Assembly (NCBI RefSeq): GCF_030161555.1
Contig: NZ_BSUK01000001.1
Span: 930,001-994,000, forward strand
Source: Luteimicrobium album
GTDB taxonomy: Bacteria > Actinomycetota > Actinomycetes > Actinomycetales > Cellulomonadaceae
Reading direction: 5' to 3'
Length of the DNA: 64,000 nt
The position numbers and the translations under genes were made by a program. Under the pieces are notes generated by a model. The model had not been told where the DNA came from. It saw nothing but the letters and a program-made list of their open reading frames with translations, and ran no database searches. Below, piece by piece: positions 1 to 8,425 of this stretch. Within the stretch, counting starts at the first letter, position 1, and each line of letters begins with the position of its first letter.

Positions 1-349
1 CGGTGCGCGGCATGTCGACGTCGTACACGTCGATCGACTTCTTGTCGCTCGTCAGACGTGCGGCCAGGACGCTGTTGAAGTCGTCGAACGGCTCGGCCTC
101 GTACTTGACGGTGATGTTCGGGTGCTTCGCGTGGAACGCGTCCAGGACGGGCTGGATCTGGTCCGCCGCGTAGGCGGCGCCCGCGTAGGTGATCGTGACG
201 GGCGAGGTCGGCTCGGTGAGCGTGGCAGGCGCCGCGGCGTTCGAGCCCCCGTCGTCCGAGCCGGAGCTGCAGGCAGCGAGCGCGGTGGCCGCGACGGTGA
301 GGAGCGCTACGACGGCCAGAGGTCGTCTCACACCGTTGTGATGGCTCAT
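1..349 (-). CDS. ABC transporter solute-binding lipoprotein (partial, C-terminus beyond window)
   Basis: The first 116 residues of an extracytoplasmic binding protein are visible. They start at an ATG (349) with a positive n-region, a hydrophobic stretch and a lipobox LAAC, so Cys27 would be lipidated and the protein tethered to the outer face of the membrane. A low-complexity Ser/Gly/Asp/Ala linker follows, then a fold start (VTITYAG...VLDAFHAKHPNITVKYE) typical of family-1 carbohydrate-binding proteins. It lies 24 bp behind the nucleoside hydrolase stop on the same strand, so it is probably the fourth gene of the LacI-headed operon, with permeases presumably to the left of the window. The ligand cannot be read from this part; a sugar or nucleoside is inferred from the neighbours. 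Confidence 0.85.
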   Translation of the reverse strand, partial: MSHHNGVRRPLAVVALLTVAATALAACSSGSDDGGSNAAAPATLTEPTSPVTITYAGAAYAADQIQPVLDAFHAKHPNITVKYEAEPFDDFNSVLAARLTSDKKSIDVYDVDMPRT

Positions 350-373
350 GGTGAGTCCTTACGGTCGGATGGA

Positions 374-1381
374 TCAGCGCCCGGTGGGACCGGGCTCTGG
401 GGTGGGATTGGTGATGCGGGACAGGAAGACGTCCCGGAACCCGTCGACGTCGGTCTCGACGGCCACGGTGGCGTTGAAGCAGGTCGGCCGCTGAAGAGCG
501 AGGCCGCGGTCGGCGACGACGAGGCCCCGAGCGAGCTCGCTCGTCGTCTCGGCCGTTACCTGGGCGGGCTCCCAGCGGAGCAGATCGGGATGGGTGACCG
601 CGCCGACGACGAGCGGGTCGTGCAGGAAGCACGCGTCGACGTGCTCGGGCCGGGTGGGGAACGCCCGGTGGAGGAAATCGACCCACGCGTCCGTGCAGTC
701 CGCGACCCACTGCGCGAACGGCTCGGCCGTCTCGCGCAGGCTCGCGGCGTCGCTCCGGCGCAGCATGACCTTCGACGTCTGGTCGAGCCCGACCATGCGT
801 ATCCGCGCCCCCGACCGCAGTACCTCGTCGAGGGCCTCGGGATCGGCGTAGGCGTTGAAGTCGCCGACCACGGTGACGTTCTGCGCGAACGTCGTCGCGC
901 TCCCCGCCATGAGCACCAGCTCGCGGACGTTGGTCGCGAATGCGGGGTCCTGGCGCAGCGCGAGGGCGAGGTTCGTCATCGGGCCGATCGCTATCACGAC
1001 CAGCTCGCCGGGACGCTCCGCGGCGGCCTCGACCAGGAAGTCCGCCGCCGTCTCGGCACGAGTGGGTCCGAGGAGCTCGTGTGACGGTCCGCGGTCTCCC
1101 GCGGGCAGCACGGCGTCGAAGAGCGCCCGGAGAGGGCGCATGTCCCGTTCGAGCGGCGCGTCGGCGCCGGCGACGACCGGCACGTCCTTCCGTCCCAGCC
1201 GGGTGAGCAGCCGGCGGGCCACGTCGACGCCCGTGCCGAGGTCGACGTTGCCGTTGACGACGGTGAGGCCCAGGACATCGAGCTCGGGCGACCGCAGCGC
1301 GAGGGCGATCGCGAGCCCGTCGTCGATGTCGCTGCCGGGCTCGCCCAGGCCGGGGTCGGTGTCGATCACGACGGGGATCAT
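374..1381 (-). CDS. Nucleoside hydrolase (inosine-uridine preferring family)
   Basis: 335 residues, the usual size for this family of calcium-dependent N-ribosyl hydrolases, which split nucleosides into ribose and base. The N-terminal metal motif is present (DTDPG at residues 7-11), but the following acidic pair (IDDG, 19-22) is displaced by a short insertion compared with the classical DxDxxxDD layout. A second metal-site motif, FLHDPLVV, lies near the C-terminus. The start ATG overlaps the stop of the ADP-ribosylglycohydrolase (ATGA), which indicates translational coupling. With the upstream hydrolase and the downstream binding protein it suggests uptake and breakdown of a ribosylated compound. 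The substrate is inferred. Confidence 0.9.
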   Translation of the reverse strand: MIPVVIDTDPGLGEPGSDIDDGLAIALALRSPELDVLGLTVVNGNVDLGTGVDVARRLLTRLGRKDVPVVAGADAPLERDMRPLRALFDAVLPAGDRGPSHELLGPTRAETAADFLVEAAAERPGELVVIAIGPMTNLALALRQDPAFATNVRELVLMAGSATTFAQNVTVVGDFNAYADPEALDEVLRSGARIRMVGLDQTSKVMLRRSDAASLRETAEPFAQWVADCTDAWVDFLHRAFPTRPEHVDACFLHDPLVVGAVTHPDLLRWEPAQVTAETTSELARGLVVADRGLALQRPTCFNATVAVETDVDGFRDVFLSRITNPTPEPGPTGR

Positions 1382-2688
1382 GCGCGGGCCTCCGCGGCGT
1401 CCGCGACGAGGCGCAGCGTCCGTTCGGCGAGCTCCGCGACGGGGATGCGGTCGAAGCCCGGGATGCTGCTGCGCAGGTGGACGTGGGTCGTCCCGACGAG
1501 CTCCTGCGGGATGCCGTCGACTCCGTGCAGGGCGCCCCAGACGCTGCCCACGGTCGCACCGGTCGAGTCCGTGTCGCGACCCGAGCCGATCGCGATGCCG
1601 GCGGCCTCGAGGAAGCTCTCGCCCCACAGCAGGCCGACGCTGATGATGGCGGCGTTGTTGACGGTGTGCACCCAGTTGTAGTGACCGAGCTCGGTGTCGA
1701 CCCAGTCCGACACCTCGTCGAGCGAAGCTCCACGCCGGTGCAGCGCGAGGACGGAGCGCAGCGCGGCGGCGAGCCGACTCCGCTCCGGCACCACCCCGAC
1801 CGCGGCCTCGAGGGCAACGCGTGCGTCCGTCGTCGCGAACGACGCCGCCAGGAGCGCGGCCGCCCACATCTCGCCGTAGACGCCGTTGCCGACGTGGCTG
1901 AACGTCGCGTCCGGCAGAACGAGGCGCGCCGCCGCGCCGGGGTTCCCTGGACGGACGTACCCGAAGACGTCACCGCGGATCAGGGCGCCGATCCACTCCC
2001 GGTAAGGGTTGTCGACCCGTGCCGCGGCACTCGGGGCGACGCCACGCACCACGTTGCGATAGACGGCGCGCTCGGCGGTGAACGTTTGGGTGAACGGTAG
2101 TTTGTCCAGCCAGGTGGCGGCGATGGCCTCGGTGGTGAGCTCGGCGCCGAGCTCCTCGAGCATCCACAGCCCGAGCACCGTCCAGTCGAGGTCGTCGTCC
2201 CTCGGCACGTCGGTGAAGAGGCCGGCGGAGGCGAAGGGCGCGGACTCGTGCAGGTGGCTGACGCCCTCCGGCAGCTCGGGTAGGAGTGGCACGTACCCGC
2301 GAAGGGGCCACTGGCCCGCCGCCCGCAGGTAGCGCTGCACCTCGTCACGGGTCAGCCCCTCGACCGGCTTGCCCAGCGTGTTGCCCACGCAACGGCCCAG
2401 CCAGGCACCGTGGACCCGGTCCGGCAGCTCGTGGGAGGCGACCGGGAGCGGATCGACCTGCCGCGCGAGCCGCTCGAGGGCCCCGAGGTCGTCCGGCTCG
2501 TCCCACGGCCAGCTCGCTCGGCGGTCCAGTGCCGAGAGCCGCTGCCGGATGTCGGTCAGGGCCGCGTAGTCCGACCGGTCGGCGGCCTGCCGCGCCTCCG
2601 CCAGGAGCGACTCGGCCGGGAAGCCGGAGTGCAGCAGCTGTTGGGCTTCGTCGGGAACGAGATCCCGATCATCGAGGACGTCGTGCAC
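1378..2688 (-). CDS. ADP-ribosylglycohydrolase family protein
   Basis: 436 residues with the hallmarks of the DraG/ARH fold: HGAWLGRCVGNTLGKPVEG at the start of the domain (about residue 93 on), FTDVPRDDDLDWTVL in the middle, and the metal-binding IGSGRDTDSTGATVG loop near the C-terminus. The first ~90 residues are extra to the catalytic core. The start is GTG 2688, with CTAGGAG six bases upstream that also contains the stop of the LacI-type gene, so the two are tightly linked. Family members remove ADP-ribose from proteins or hydrolyse related glycosides. Here the operon with a nucleoside hydrolase and a transporter argues for a catabolic role and against protein de-ADP-ribosylation (inference). 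Confidence 0.9.
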   Translation of the reverse strand: MHDVLDDRDLVPDEAQQLLHSGFPAESLLAEARQAADRSDYAALTDIRQRLSALDRRASWPWDEPDDLGALERLARQVDPLPVASHELPDRVHGAWLGRCVGNTLGKPVEGLTRDEVQRYLRAAGQWPLRGYVPLLPELPEGVSHLHESAPFASAGLFTDVPRDDDLDWTVLGLWMLEELGAELTTEAIAATWLDKLPFTQTFTAERAVYRNVVRGVAPSAAARVDNPYREWIGALIRGDVFGYVRPGNPGAAARLVLPDATFSHVGNGVYGEMWAAALLAASFATTDARVALEAAVGVVPERSRLAAALRSVLALHRRGASLDEVSDWVDTELGHYNWVHTVNNAAIISVGLLWGESFLEAAGIAIGSGRDTDSTGATVGSVWGALHGVDGIPQELVGTTHVHLRSSIPGFDRIPVAELAERTLRLVADAAEARA

Positions 2689-2696
2689 GGTGGCTC

Positions 2697-3715
2697 CTAG
2701 ACGGTCTGACGGTGGACGAGCTGGTGCCCCACGACGATGTGGCGGGGCGGGGTCTGGTCGCCGACCGCGATGCGGTCCTGCAGCATGCGGCCGGCGGTGC
2801 GTCCGATCTCCTCGGCTGGCACGCGGATCGTGGTGAGTGCCGGACGGACGAGGCTGGCGGCCTCGATGTCGTCGATGCCGATGATCGCGACGTCCTCGGG
2901 GACCCGCAGCCCGGCCTCGAACGCCGCATCGAGGGCGCCGATCGCCATCAGGTCGTTGGCGCAGACGACGGCCGTCGGGCGGTCGCCCGCGGCACCGCCC
3001 ATGAGCTGGCGGAACGCCCGGGCGCCCGACTCACGGTTCCAGTCGCCCTCGACGATCCGGGTCGGCGCGGTCCCCTGCTGCACGCGCAGGAACCCTTCGC
3101 GACGGCTCTCCCCGGCTCGACGCCGGCCGGCCCGCTGATCAGGCCGATGCGCGTGTGCCCGGCACGCTGCAGGACGGACGTCGCGTCGGCACCGATCCGG
3201 GCGTCGTCGGCGCTCACCCAGTCCACCGGAACGTCGTGCCCGCCGGCGCCGATCGCGACGACCGCGACGCCCGATCGCTGGAGCAGCTCGATCTCGGCGT
3301 CGAAGCCGCCGACGGCAACCACCACACCGTCGGCCCGGCGCTGCTGCAGGTTGTCCACGAAGGTCTTGGTCAGCGCACCGCCTGCGGTGGCGTCGAACAG
3401 CATGACGACGTCGCCCGACGCCGCCACCGCGGCCTGCAGCCCTCGGGCGAGCGCCGGGTAGTACGGGTTCGTCAGGTCCTGGACGATCAGGCCGATCGTG
3501 TGCGTGCGCGTCGAGTTCAGAGCCTGCGCGTAGAAGTTGGGCCTGAAGCCGAGCTCGTCCATCACGCGCCGGACGCGCGCCTGCGTCTCGGGGGCGACCG
3601 GACGCTTGCCCGACAAGACGTGCGACACGGTCGTCTTGCTGACCCCGGCAGCCTCGGCCACTCGCTGGATGTTCGGGCTCGATGCAGCCCCGCGCTCTTC
3701 CGTCATGACAGACAA
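2697..3715 (-). pseudogene. LacI-family transcriptional regulator, frameshifted
   Basis: A N-terminal helix-turn-helix (VAEAAGVSKTTVSHVLSGKRPVAPETQ) is followed by a periplasmic-binding-protein-like sensor domain (HTIGLIVQDLTNPYYPALARG...). The reading frame breaks near 3100-3118 (ISGPAGVEPGRA...), and the rest (FLRVQQGTAPTRIVEGDWNRE through GIDDIEAASLVRPALTTIR) continues in another frame to a TAG at 2697; one missing base in a GCCCG context would restore a normal ~340-residue protein. ATG 3706 is possible, but TTG 3715 has AGGAGGTGAAC at ideal spacing. The gene heads the catabolic operon and sits beside two palindromes that are probably its operators, so autoregulation is likely. Confidence 0.85.
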
Positions 3716-3724
3716 ACTAGTTCA
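3713..3724. promoter_or_regulatory. Putative LacI-type operator O1
   Basis: CAAACTAGTTCA matches the perfect palindrome at 3779 in its first ten bases. It overlaps the probable TTG start and lies just downstream of the ribosome-binding site of the LacI-type gene, so binding could repress the regulator operon. Confidence 0.6.
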
Positions 3725-3733
3725 CCTCCTCCG

Positions 3734-3762
3734 TTGCAGATCCGCCCAGCACACGCTAGAAC
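3734..3762 (+). promoter_or_regulatory. Putative promoter of the beta-helix gene
   Basis: TTGCAG (3734-3739), a 17-base spacer and TAGAAC (3757-3762) resemble a housekeeping -35/-10 pair facing the secreted protein. The perfect operator at 3779-3790 would then lie at about +10, a position suited to repression. Confidence 0.45.
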
Positions 3763-3778
3763 AGAACTACAAGAGATG

Positions 3779-3790
3779 CAAACTAGTTTG
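3779..3790. promoter_or_regulatory. Putative LacI-type operator O2
   Basis: CAAACTAGTTTG is a perfect 12-base palindrome in the divergent region. A second, near-identical copy lies 66 bp away at 3713. Two copies flanking a divergent LacI-family gene and its likely target are strong circumstantial evidence for a shared operator pair, possibly with looping. Confidence 0.65.
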
Positions 3791-3823
3791 TGTCACAGCT
3801 CGATATCGCTCGAAGGAGAGCTC

Positions 3824-5248
3824 ATGCTGCGCACCGCATCACGGCTGGTCGCCGGACTGGTCACGACCGGCCTGATATCCGCCCTGGCCGCCCTCGGGAC
3901 GGCCTCCACCGCGTCGGCCCAGACCCCGCAGTCCCCGCTCACCGGGGCGCGCGTCGTCACGACAGGGTCCCCGCACGCCGGGCACGGGGGCCGGGTCTAC
4001 TACGTCGACGCCACGTCCGGGAAGGACACCAACAGCGGCCGGCGACCGTCATCGGCGTGGAAGAGCCTCGCCCGCGTCGACGCGGCCACGCTCGCGCCCG
4101 GCGACGTCGTGGCCTTCCACCGCGGCGACACCTTCGCCGGATCGGCCACCATCTCGGACGCGGGCACCGCACAGCGGCCCATCACCCTCACCGCGTACGG
4201 GCACGGCGACCAGCCCGTGCTCACCAACCCCGGGCAGTGGAACATGCTCGTGCTCGACGCCCCGCACGTCCAGGTGAAGAACCTGGCGTTCCAGGACGGG
4301 GCCGTCTTCGACAACGCCGACCAGCAGGGCATCCGCGGGCCGAAGTACGAGCTCAGCGGCGCGATCGCCATCACGGCCAACGGCTCCGACACACTCGTGC
4401 AGGACGACACCTTCACGGACGTCGGCGTCGGCGTGAAGACCTACGGCGCGGGCAGCACGATCGACCACAACACGTTCAAGGACCTGCGGATCGCGTTCCG
4501 CGGCGTCGACACCCTCGGCTGCGGCTGCGAGACGTCCTACGGCGCCATCGGCGTCAGCGTCGACAACAGCAGGGTGCACCTGACGTGGAACGACTTCATC
4601 AACTGCCGCAGCACCGACAGCCCCTACGGGGCCGACGGCGGAGCGGTCGAGATCGAGGGCTTCGACTTCCCGAAGGACGACATCGTCATCGGCCACAACT
4701 ACTCGCTGGCCTCGCAGGGGTTCGTCGAGGTCACCGAGACGTCGTCCAGCCACGTGCGGATCGACTACAACGTCAGCGACGACTACCAGCAGTTCCTCGC
4801 CTGGGACACCACCACGACGCCCAGCGACTACCTCGCGACGAACAACACGATCGTCCACCAGCGTGACCGCTCGCAGCTCATCGCCCAGTACTACTACCGC
4901 GAGGACGGCCCGGCGCCGTCCGCCTCATGGGCGACGTTCCGGAACAACATCTTCGACAGCCGCGGAAGCTGGAGCTTCTACGACTTCCCGCACGACCACA
5001 ACCTGTACACCGACGCATCGAAGCTCGCAGGCTTCGCCCTCGGCACCGGTGACCTCGTCGCAGACCCCGAGTTCGCCGACCGGACGACCGACGACCTGAG
5101 GCTCACGGCAGGCAGCCCGGCGATCGACGCGGGCGTCAGGATCCCGGGGGCGACGCGGGACCTGGTCGGCCATCGCGTGCCCGCCGGGTTCGCGCCGGAC
5201 CTCGGCGCGTACGAGTACCGGTCGCACGGCTTCGGGCACCGCGCCTAG
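3824..5248 (+). CDS. Secreted right-handed beta-helix protein
   Basis: 474 residues. A Sec signal peptide (residues 1-32, ending AGLVTTGLISALAALGTAS-TASA) precedes the mature protein. The mature part begins with YYVDATSGKDTNSG...AWKSLARV...LAPGDVVAFHRGDTF, the standard opening of pectate-lyase-like or parallel beta-helix proteins. Repeated short strands with Asn/Asp turns follow (IDHNTFKDL, VHLTWNDFINC, IVIGHNYSLA, VRIDYNVSDDY), and the end (DLRLTAGSPAIDAGV...DLGAYEYR) is also typical. GAAGGAGAG precedes the ATG. It is divergent from the LacI-type regulator and shares its operators. A polysaccharide-active enzyme is plausible, but I cannot assign a catalytic class. Confidence 0.88.
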   Translation: MLRTASRLVAGLVTTGLISALAALGTASTASAQTPQSPLTGARVVTTGSPHAGHGGRVYYVDATSGKDTNSGRRPSSAWKSLARVDAATLAPGDVVAFHRGDTFAGSATISDAGTAQRPITLTAYGHGDQPVLTNPGQWNMLVLDAPHVQVKNLAFQDGAVFDNADQQGIRGPKYELSGAIAITANGSDTLVQDDTFTDVGVGVKTYGAGSTIDHNTFKDLRIAFRGVDTLGCGCETSYGAIGVSVDNSRVHLTWNDFINCRSTDSPYGADGGAVEIEGFDFPKDDIVIGHNYSLASQGFVEVTETSSSHVRIDYNVSDDYQQFLAWDTTTTPSDYLATNNTIVHQRDRSQLIAQYYYREDGPAPSASWATFRNNIFDSRGSWSFYDFPHDHNLYTDASKLAGFALGTGDLVADPEFADRTTDDLRLTAGSPAIDAGVRIPGATRDLVGHRVPAGFAPDLGAYEYRSHGFGHRA

Positions 5249-5257
5249 CGCGCCACG

Positions 5258-5287
5258 CGCGGGCGGGCCGCCTAACGCCCGCCCGCG
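5258..5287 (+). terminator. Hairpin after the beta-helix gene
   Basis: A perfect 11-bp stem (CGCGGGCGGGC at 5258-5268 with its complement at 5277-5287) closes an 8-base loop ten bases past the stop codon. There is no T-run, so it is a strong hairpin of the kind common in high-GC genomes and not a classical intrinsic terminator. Confidence 0.6.
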
Positions 5288-5405
5288 TGCTCACGCTCAT
5301 GGCACCCGACCTCGACCCGGTCGACGTCGCAGCTCGGTCACCTCTTCACCGGCTGCACGCGCGTGGTGCTGGCGGTGCCCGTGCCGCGAGCGACACGACC
5401 TCGAA
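5287..5405 (+). pseudogene. Decayed MFS transporter fragment
   Basis: The bases here match the N-terminal third of the MFS gene at 9096-10327. VLTLMAPDLD is followed, after a one-base insertion in a CCC run, by RSTSQLGHLFTGCTRVVLAV; the intact copy reads LLTLMAPDLDRSTSQIGLLVTGYALVVLV. Nothing before or after it continues the transporter. It is a remnant of a paralogue or of a partial duplication. The match begins exactly at the last base of the hairpin at 5258-5287. Confidence 0.7.
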
Positions 5406-5576
5406 GTGCAGTACGAGCTCGAGACGTCAGAAGGCGACATCCTCGACATCGGACGGTGAGGACGTGCGTACCGGGTCGGGCAGACGACGGAAGGCTCGAA
5501 GCGAGACGGACACCGCGGGGCAGAAGCGACTTCTCCTCGGACCCCGGCCAAGACACCCGGCGCCGCGATCGTCGGC
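5406..5576. other. Gene-poor debris between the MFS remnant and the cold-shock gene
   Basis: No convincing gene. A short plus-strand frame ends in EVQYELETSEGDILDIGR at a TGA (5457-5459), which looks like a natural protein C-terminus without its front; I do not recognise it. The last ~115 bases hold nothing I can identify. Confidence 0.3.
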
Positions 5577-6506
5577 TCAGAGCAGCTCGACGCCGTCGGC
5601 CTGCGGGCCCCGGTCGCTCTGACGGATCTTGAACCGGACCCGGTCGCCCTCCTCCAAGACCTCGTCGCCGCGCACGACCGACACGTGCACGAACAGGTCG
5701 TCGCCTCCGGCGTCCGGCGCGATGAAGCCGAAGCCGCGGTCCGCGTCGTATCGCGCGACGGTGCCCTCACCCCCGCGCACGGGCTTGCCCGACGGCGCGG
5801 GGCGGCCCGGCCGGCCACGCTCCCGGCCCGCATACCCACCCCGGTCGCCCCGGACCAGCCGGACATCGCGGGCGTTCGGCCCCCGGTCGCCGTCGACGAC
5901 GTCGAACGTCACGCGCTCACCCTCGGCGAGCTCGGTCAGCCCTCCGGCGAGCGCGCTGACGTGGACGAAGACGTCGCCGCCGCCCGAGTCGGGGACCACG
6001 AACCCGAAGCCCTTGACGTCGTCCCACCAGGACACGGTGCCGTCAGCACCGTCGGCCGCCGGCTGTGCGGCCTGCGCCCCGAGCGGGAGCAGGTGGTCCG
6101 CCTGCGGGCCCTTCTCCCCGTCGACGACGAGGAACGCCACCCGCTGCCCCTCCGAGATCACACCACCCCCGACGATGGCCGAGCTGTGCACGAAGATCTC
6201 CGGACCGCCGTCGTCGGGCGCGACGAAGCCGTAGCCCTTGGTCGGCTCGTACCAGTTGACCGTGCCGAGCACGCCCAGGGGCGCGTCGGCGGCCCGGCCA
6301 CCCGTGACCCGGACGTGGCGCGCCTGCGGGCCGCGGTCACCCTCGCCCACCTCGAACTCGACGGCCTGCCCCTCGCGGAGCACCTTCGGACCGTCGTCGC
6401 CGACGATCTCGGACGCGTGCACGAACAGGTCCTCGGACTCGTTCCCGAGGTCGATGAAGCCGAACCCGCGGTCGGCATCGAACCATCGGACTGTTCCCTG
6501 GGGCAC
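5577..6506 (-). CDS. Four-domain cold-shock-domain protein
   Basis: 309 residues containing four complete cold-shock domains at about 4-67, 79-141, 155-218 and 247-309. Each has an RNP1-like motif ([31 protein letters not shown]) and an RNP2-like motif ([28 protein letters not shown]). Each ends in a GPQA/GPNA block. A Gly/Arg-rich linker (about 219-246) separates domains 3 and 4. The start is GTG 6506 with AAGGAG six bases upstream. Ordinary bacterial Csp proteins have one domain of ~67 residues and act as RNA chaperones; four in tandem should give multivalent single-strand binding (inference). The gene is divergent from the SDR gene and stands alone. Confidence 0.92.
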   Translation of the reverse strand: MPQGTVRWFDADRGFGFIDLGNESEDLFVHASEIVGDDGPKVLREGQAVEFEVGEGDRGPQARHVRVTGGRAADAPLGVLGTVNWYEPTKGYGFVAPDDGGPEIFVHSSAIVGGGVISEGQRVAFLVVDGEKGPQADHLLPLGAQAAQPAADGADGTVSWWDDVKGFGFVVPDSGGGDVFVHVSALAGGLTELAEGERVTFDVVDGDRGPNARDVRLVRGDRGGYAGRERGRPGRPAPSGKPVRGGEGTVARYDADRGFGFIAPDAGGDDLFVHVSVVRGDEVLEEGDRVRFKIRQSDRGPQADGVELL

Positions 6507-6663
6507 CGTGGACTCCTTGTCTCGGCAGACGTTGCTGTCCTCCAGTGTCTCCCGACAGCGCCTCGGACGAGTACGCCCGGCGCCGCCCGGCGCGCGCGAC
6601 ACGTACCATTTTCTGGGCCTGCGAGACCGCGACGGGCCCTTCCCCATGCAGGACGGACGCCGC

Positions 6664-8173
6664 ATGAGCGCGCACTCGACGACGTCGGCGGGACACCCCG
6701 ACGCCACGACCACCGAGCAGCCGGGCATCGACCCGGCCGACTTCGCGACGTTCCTCCGCGTCATGGACCAGGTCGCCGTCCTGCCGCAGACGCACACGCA
6801 GCACGCCGCGGCCCGCCGCGCGTCGTCGGCGTTGTTCAAGGCGGCCAAGAAGCACCGCCGGACCGAGCGACGTCGGCTGGAGGCCACGGCCGACGCAGCC
6901 GTCGTCGCCGCGACCGCGACCGGGAGCCCGGGGCGGATCGACGACGAGACGAACGGCCTGCCCCTGACGTCGGCGTCGACCGGCGCGGTCGCGGGCACCC
7001 TGCGCAAAGCCCGAGGCTGCTACGTCTGCAAGCAGGACTACACGGTCGTCGATGCGTTCTACCACCAGCTCTGCCCCGACTGCGCGGCGCTCCACCACGC
7101 GAAGCGCGGCGCCCGCACTGACCTCACGGGACGGCGGGCCCTGCTGACCGGCGGTCGGGCGAAGATCGGCATGTACATCGCGCTGCGGCTGCTGCGGGAC
7201 GGAGCGGATCTGACGATCACGACCCGGTTCCCGCGCGACGCCGTCCGGCGGTTCAGCGCGATGGAGGACGCCGGCGACTGGCTGCACCGGCTGCACGTCG
7301 TCGGGATCGACCTGCGCGACCCGGCGCAGGTCGTGGCGCTCGCCGACCACGTCGCGTCACAGGGCCCGCTGGACGTCCTCATCAACAACGCCGCGCAGAC
7401 CGTGCGCCGCTCGCCCGGGGCGTACACGCGGCTCGCCGACGCGGAACAGGCGCCCTTGCCCACCGAGGCCGCGGGCATGATCACGACCTTCGGGCACACG
7501 AGCGACGCCCACCCCCGCGCGCTCGCCGGTTCCGTGAGCGAGCTGACGAGCCCCGCGCTCGCGATCGAGCGTGCGGCCCGCGCGGCCGCCGACGAGCTCG
7601 TCGCCCAGTCGCTGACCGCCGAGGCCGCGAGCCTCGAGCGGCTCGTGGCCGGGACCTCGATCGACGCGGGCGGGCTCATCCCCGACGTGGCCACCACCAA
7701 CAGCTGGGTCGCCACGGTCGAGCAGGTCGACCCGATGGAGCTGCTCGAGGTCCAGCTCTGCAACCAGACGGCGCCGTTCATCCTGATCAGCCGGCTGCGC
7801 CCGGCGCTGGCTGCGTCGTCGGCCCGGCGGACGTACATCGTGAACGTCTCCGCGATGGAGGGTGTTCTCGCGCCGCTACAAGGGCCCGGGCCATCCGCAC
7901 ACGAACATGAGCAAGGCCGCGCTGAACATGCTGACGCGCACCAGCGCGGAGGAGATGCTGACGGACGGCATCCTGATGACCGCGGTGGACACGGGGTGGA
8001 TCACGGACGAGCGACCCCACACCACGAAGGTGCGGCTCGCGGAGGAGGGCTTCCACGCCCCGCTCGACCTGGTCGACGGCGCGGCGCGGGTCTACGACCC
8101 GATCGTCCGGGGCGAGGCCGGCGAGGACCTCTACGGCTGCTTCCTCAAGGACTACGCGCGCGCCCCGTGGTGA
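6664..8173 (+). pseudogene. SDR-family oxidoreductase with N-terminal zinc ribbon, frameshifted
   Basis: About 503 residues when repaired. Residues 119-140 form a CxxC-X14-CxxC zinc-ribbon-like motif (CYVC...CPDC) in front of a short-chain dehydrogenase domain. That domain shows the dinucleotide loop LLTGGRAKIG and LINNAAQ. The frame breaks near 7865, after VNVSAMEG; SRRYKGPGHPHTNMSKAALNML follows in the next frame and runs to a proper stop (DYARAPW). The usual YxxxK catalytic motif reads TNMSK here, so the tyrosine appears to be replaced. An upstream in-frame ATG at 6646 is also possible. The fusion of a zinc ribbon to an SDR is unusual. Substrate unknown. Confidence 0.8.
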
Positions 8174-8180
8174 GCGCGCG

Positions 8181-8340
8181 TCACTCCAGCGACCGCACCA
8201 CCCGCCCCGGGTTGCCGACGGCGACCACGTTCGCGGGCAGGTCGCGCACGACGACGGACCCCGCCCCGACGACGGTGTTCTCGCCGATCGTCACTCCCGG
8301 GCACACGATGACGCCGCCGCCCAGCCAGACGTTTGTCGTG
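8181..8340 (-). pseudogene. C-terminal remnant of a hexapeptide O-acetyltransferase
   Basis: The minus strand reads NVWLGGGVIVCPGVTIGENT and then VVGAGSVVVRDLPANVVAVGNPGRVVRSLE with a stop at 8181. This is the classical end of a maltose/galactoside acetyltransferase (left-handed beta-helix, LacA/Maa type). Nothing upstream of ~8340 continues the protein: the plus-strand phosphatase begins there. About three quarters of the gene is missing, so this is a real truncation and not an indel artefact. Confidence 0.75.
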
Positions 8341-8425
8341 GGAGGCTGGCCACGTGGACGCGTCCGAGCCTGCTCCGTACCCGCTCCCGCCGATCCCTGG
8401 CCGTGTCCCCGCCCGCGAGCGCCGG

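Noticed and set aside
5297-5866. Minus-strand gene of 189 codons downstream of the cold-shock gene
   Set aside because: It overlaps the fourth cold-shock domain in the wrong frame and has Arg/Ser-rich composition typical of a shadow.
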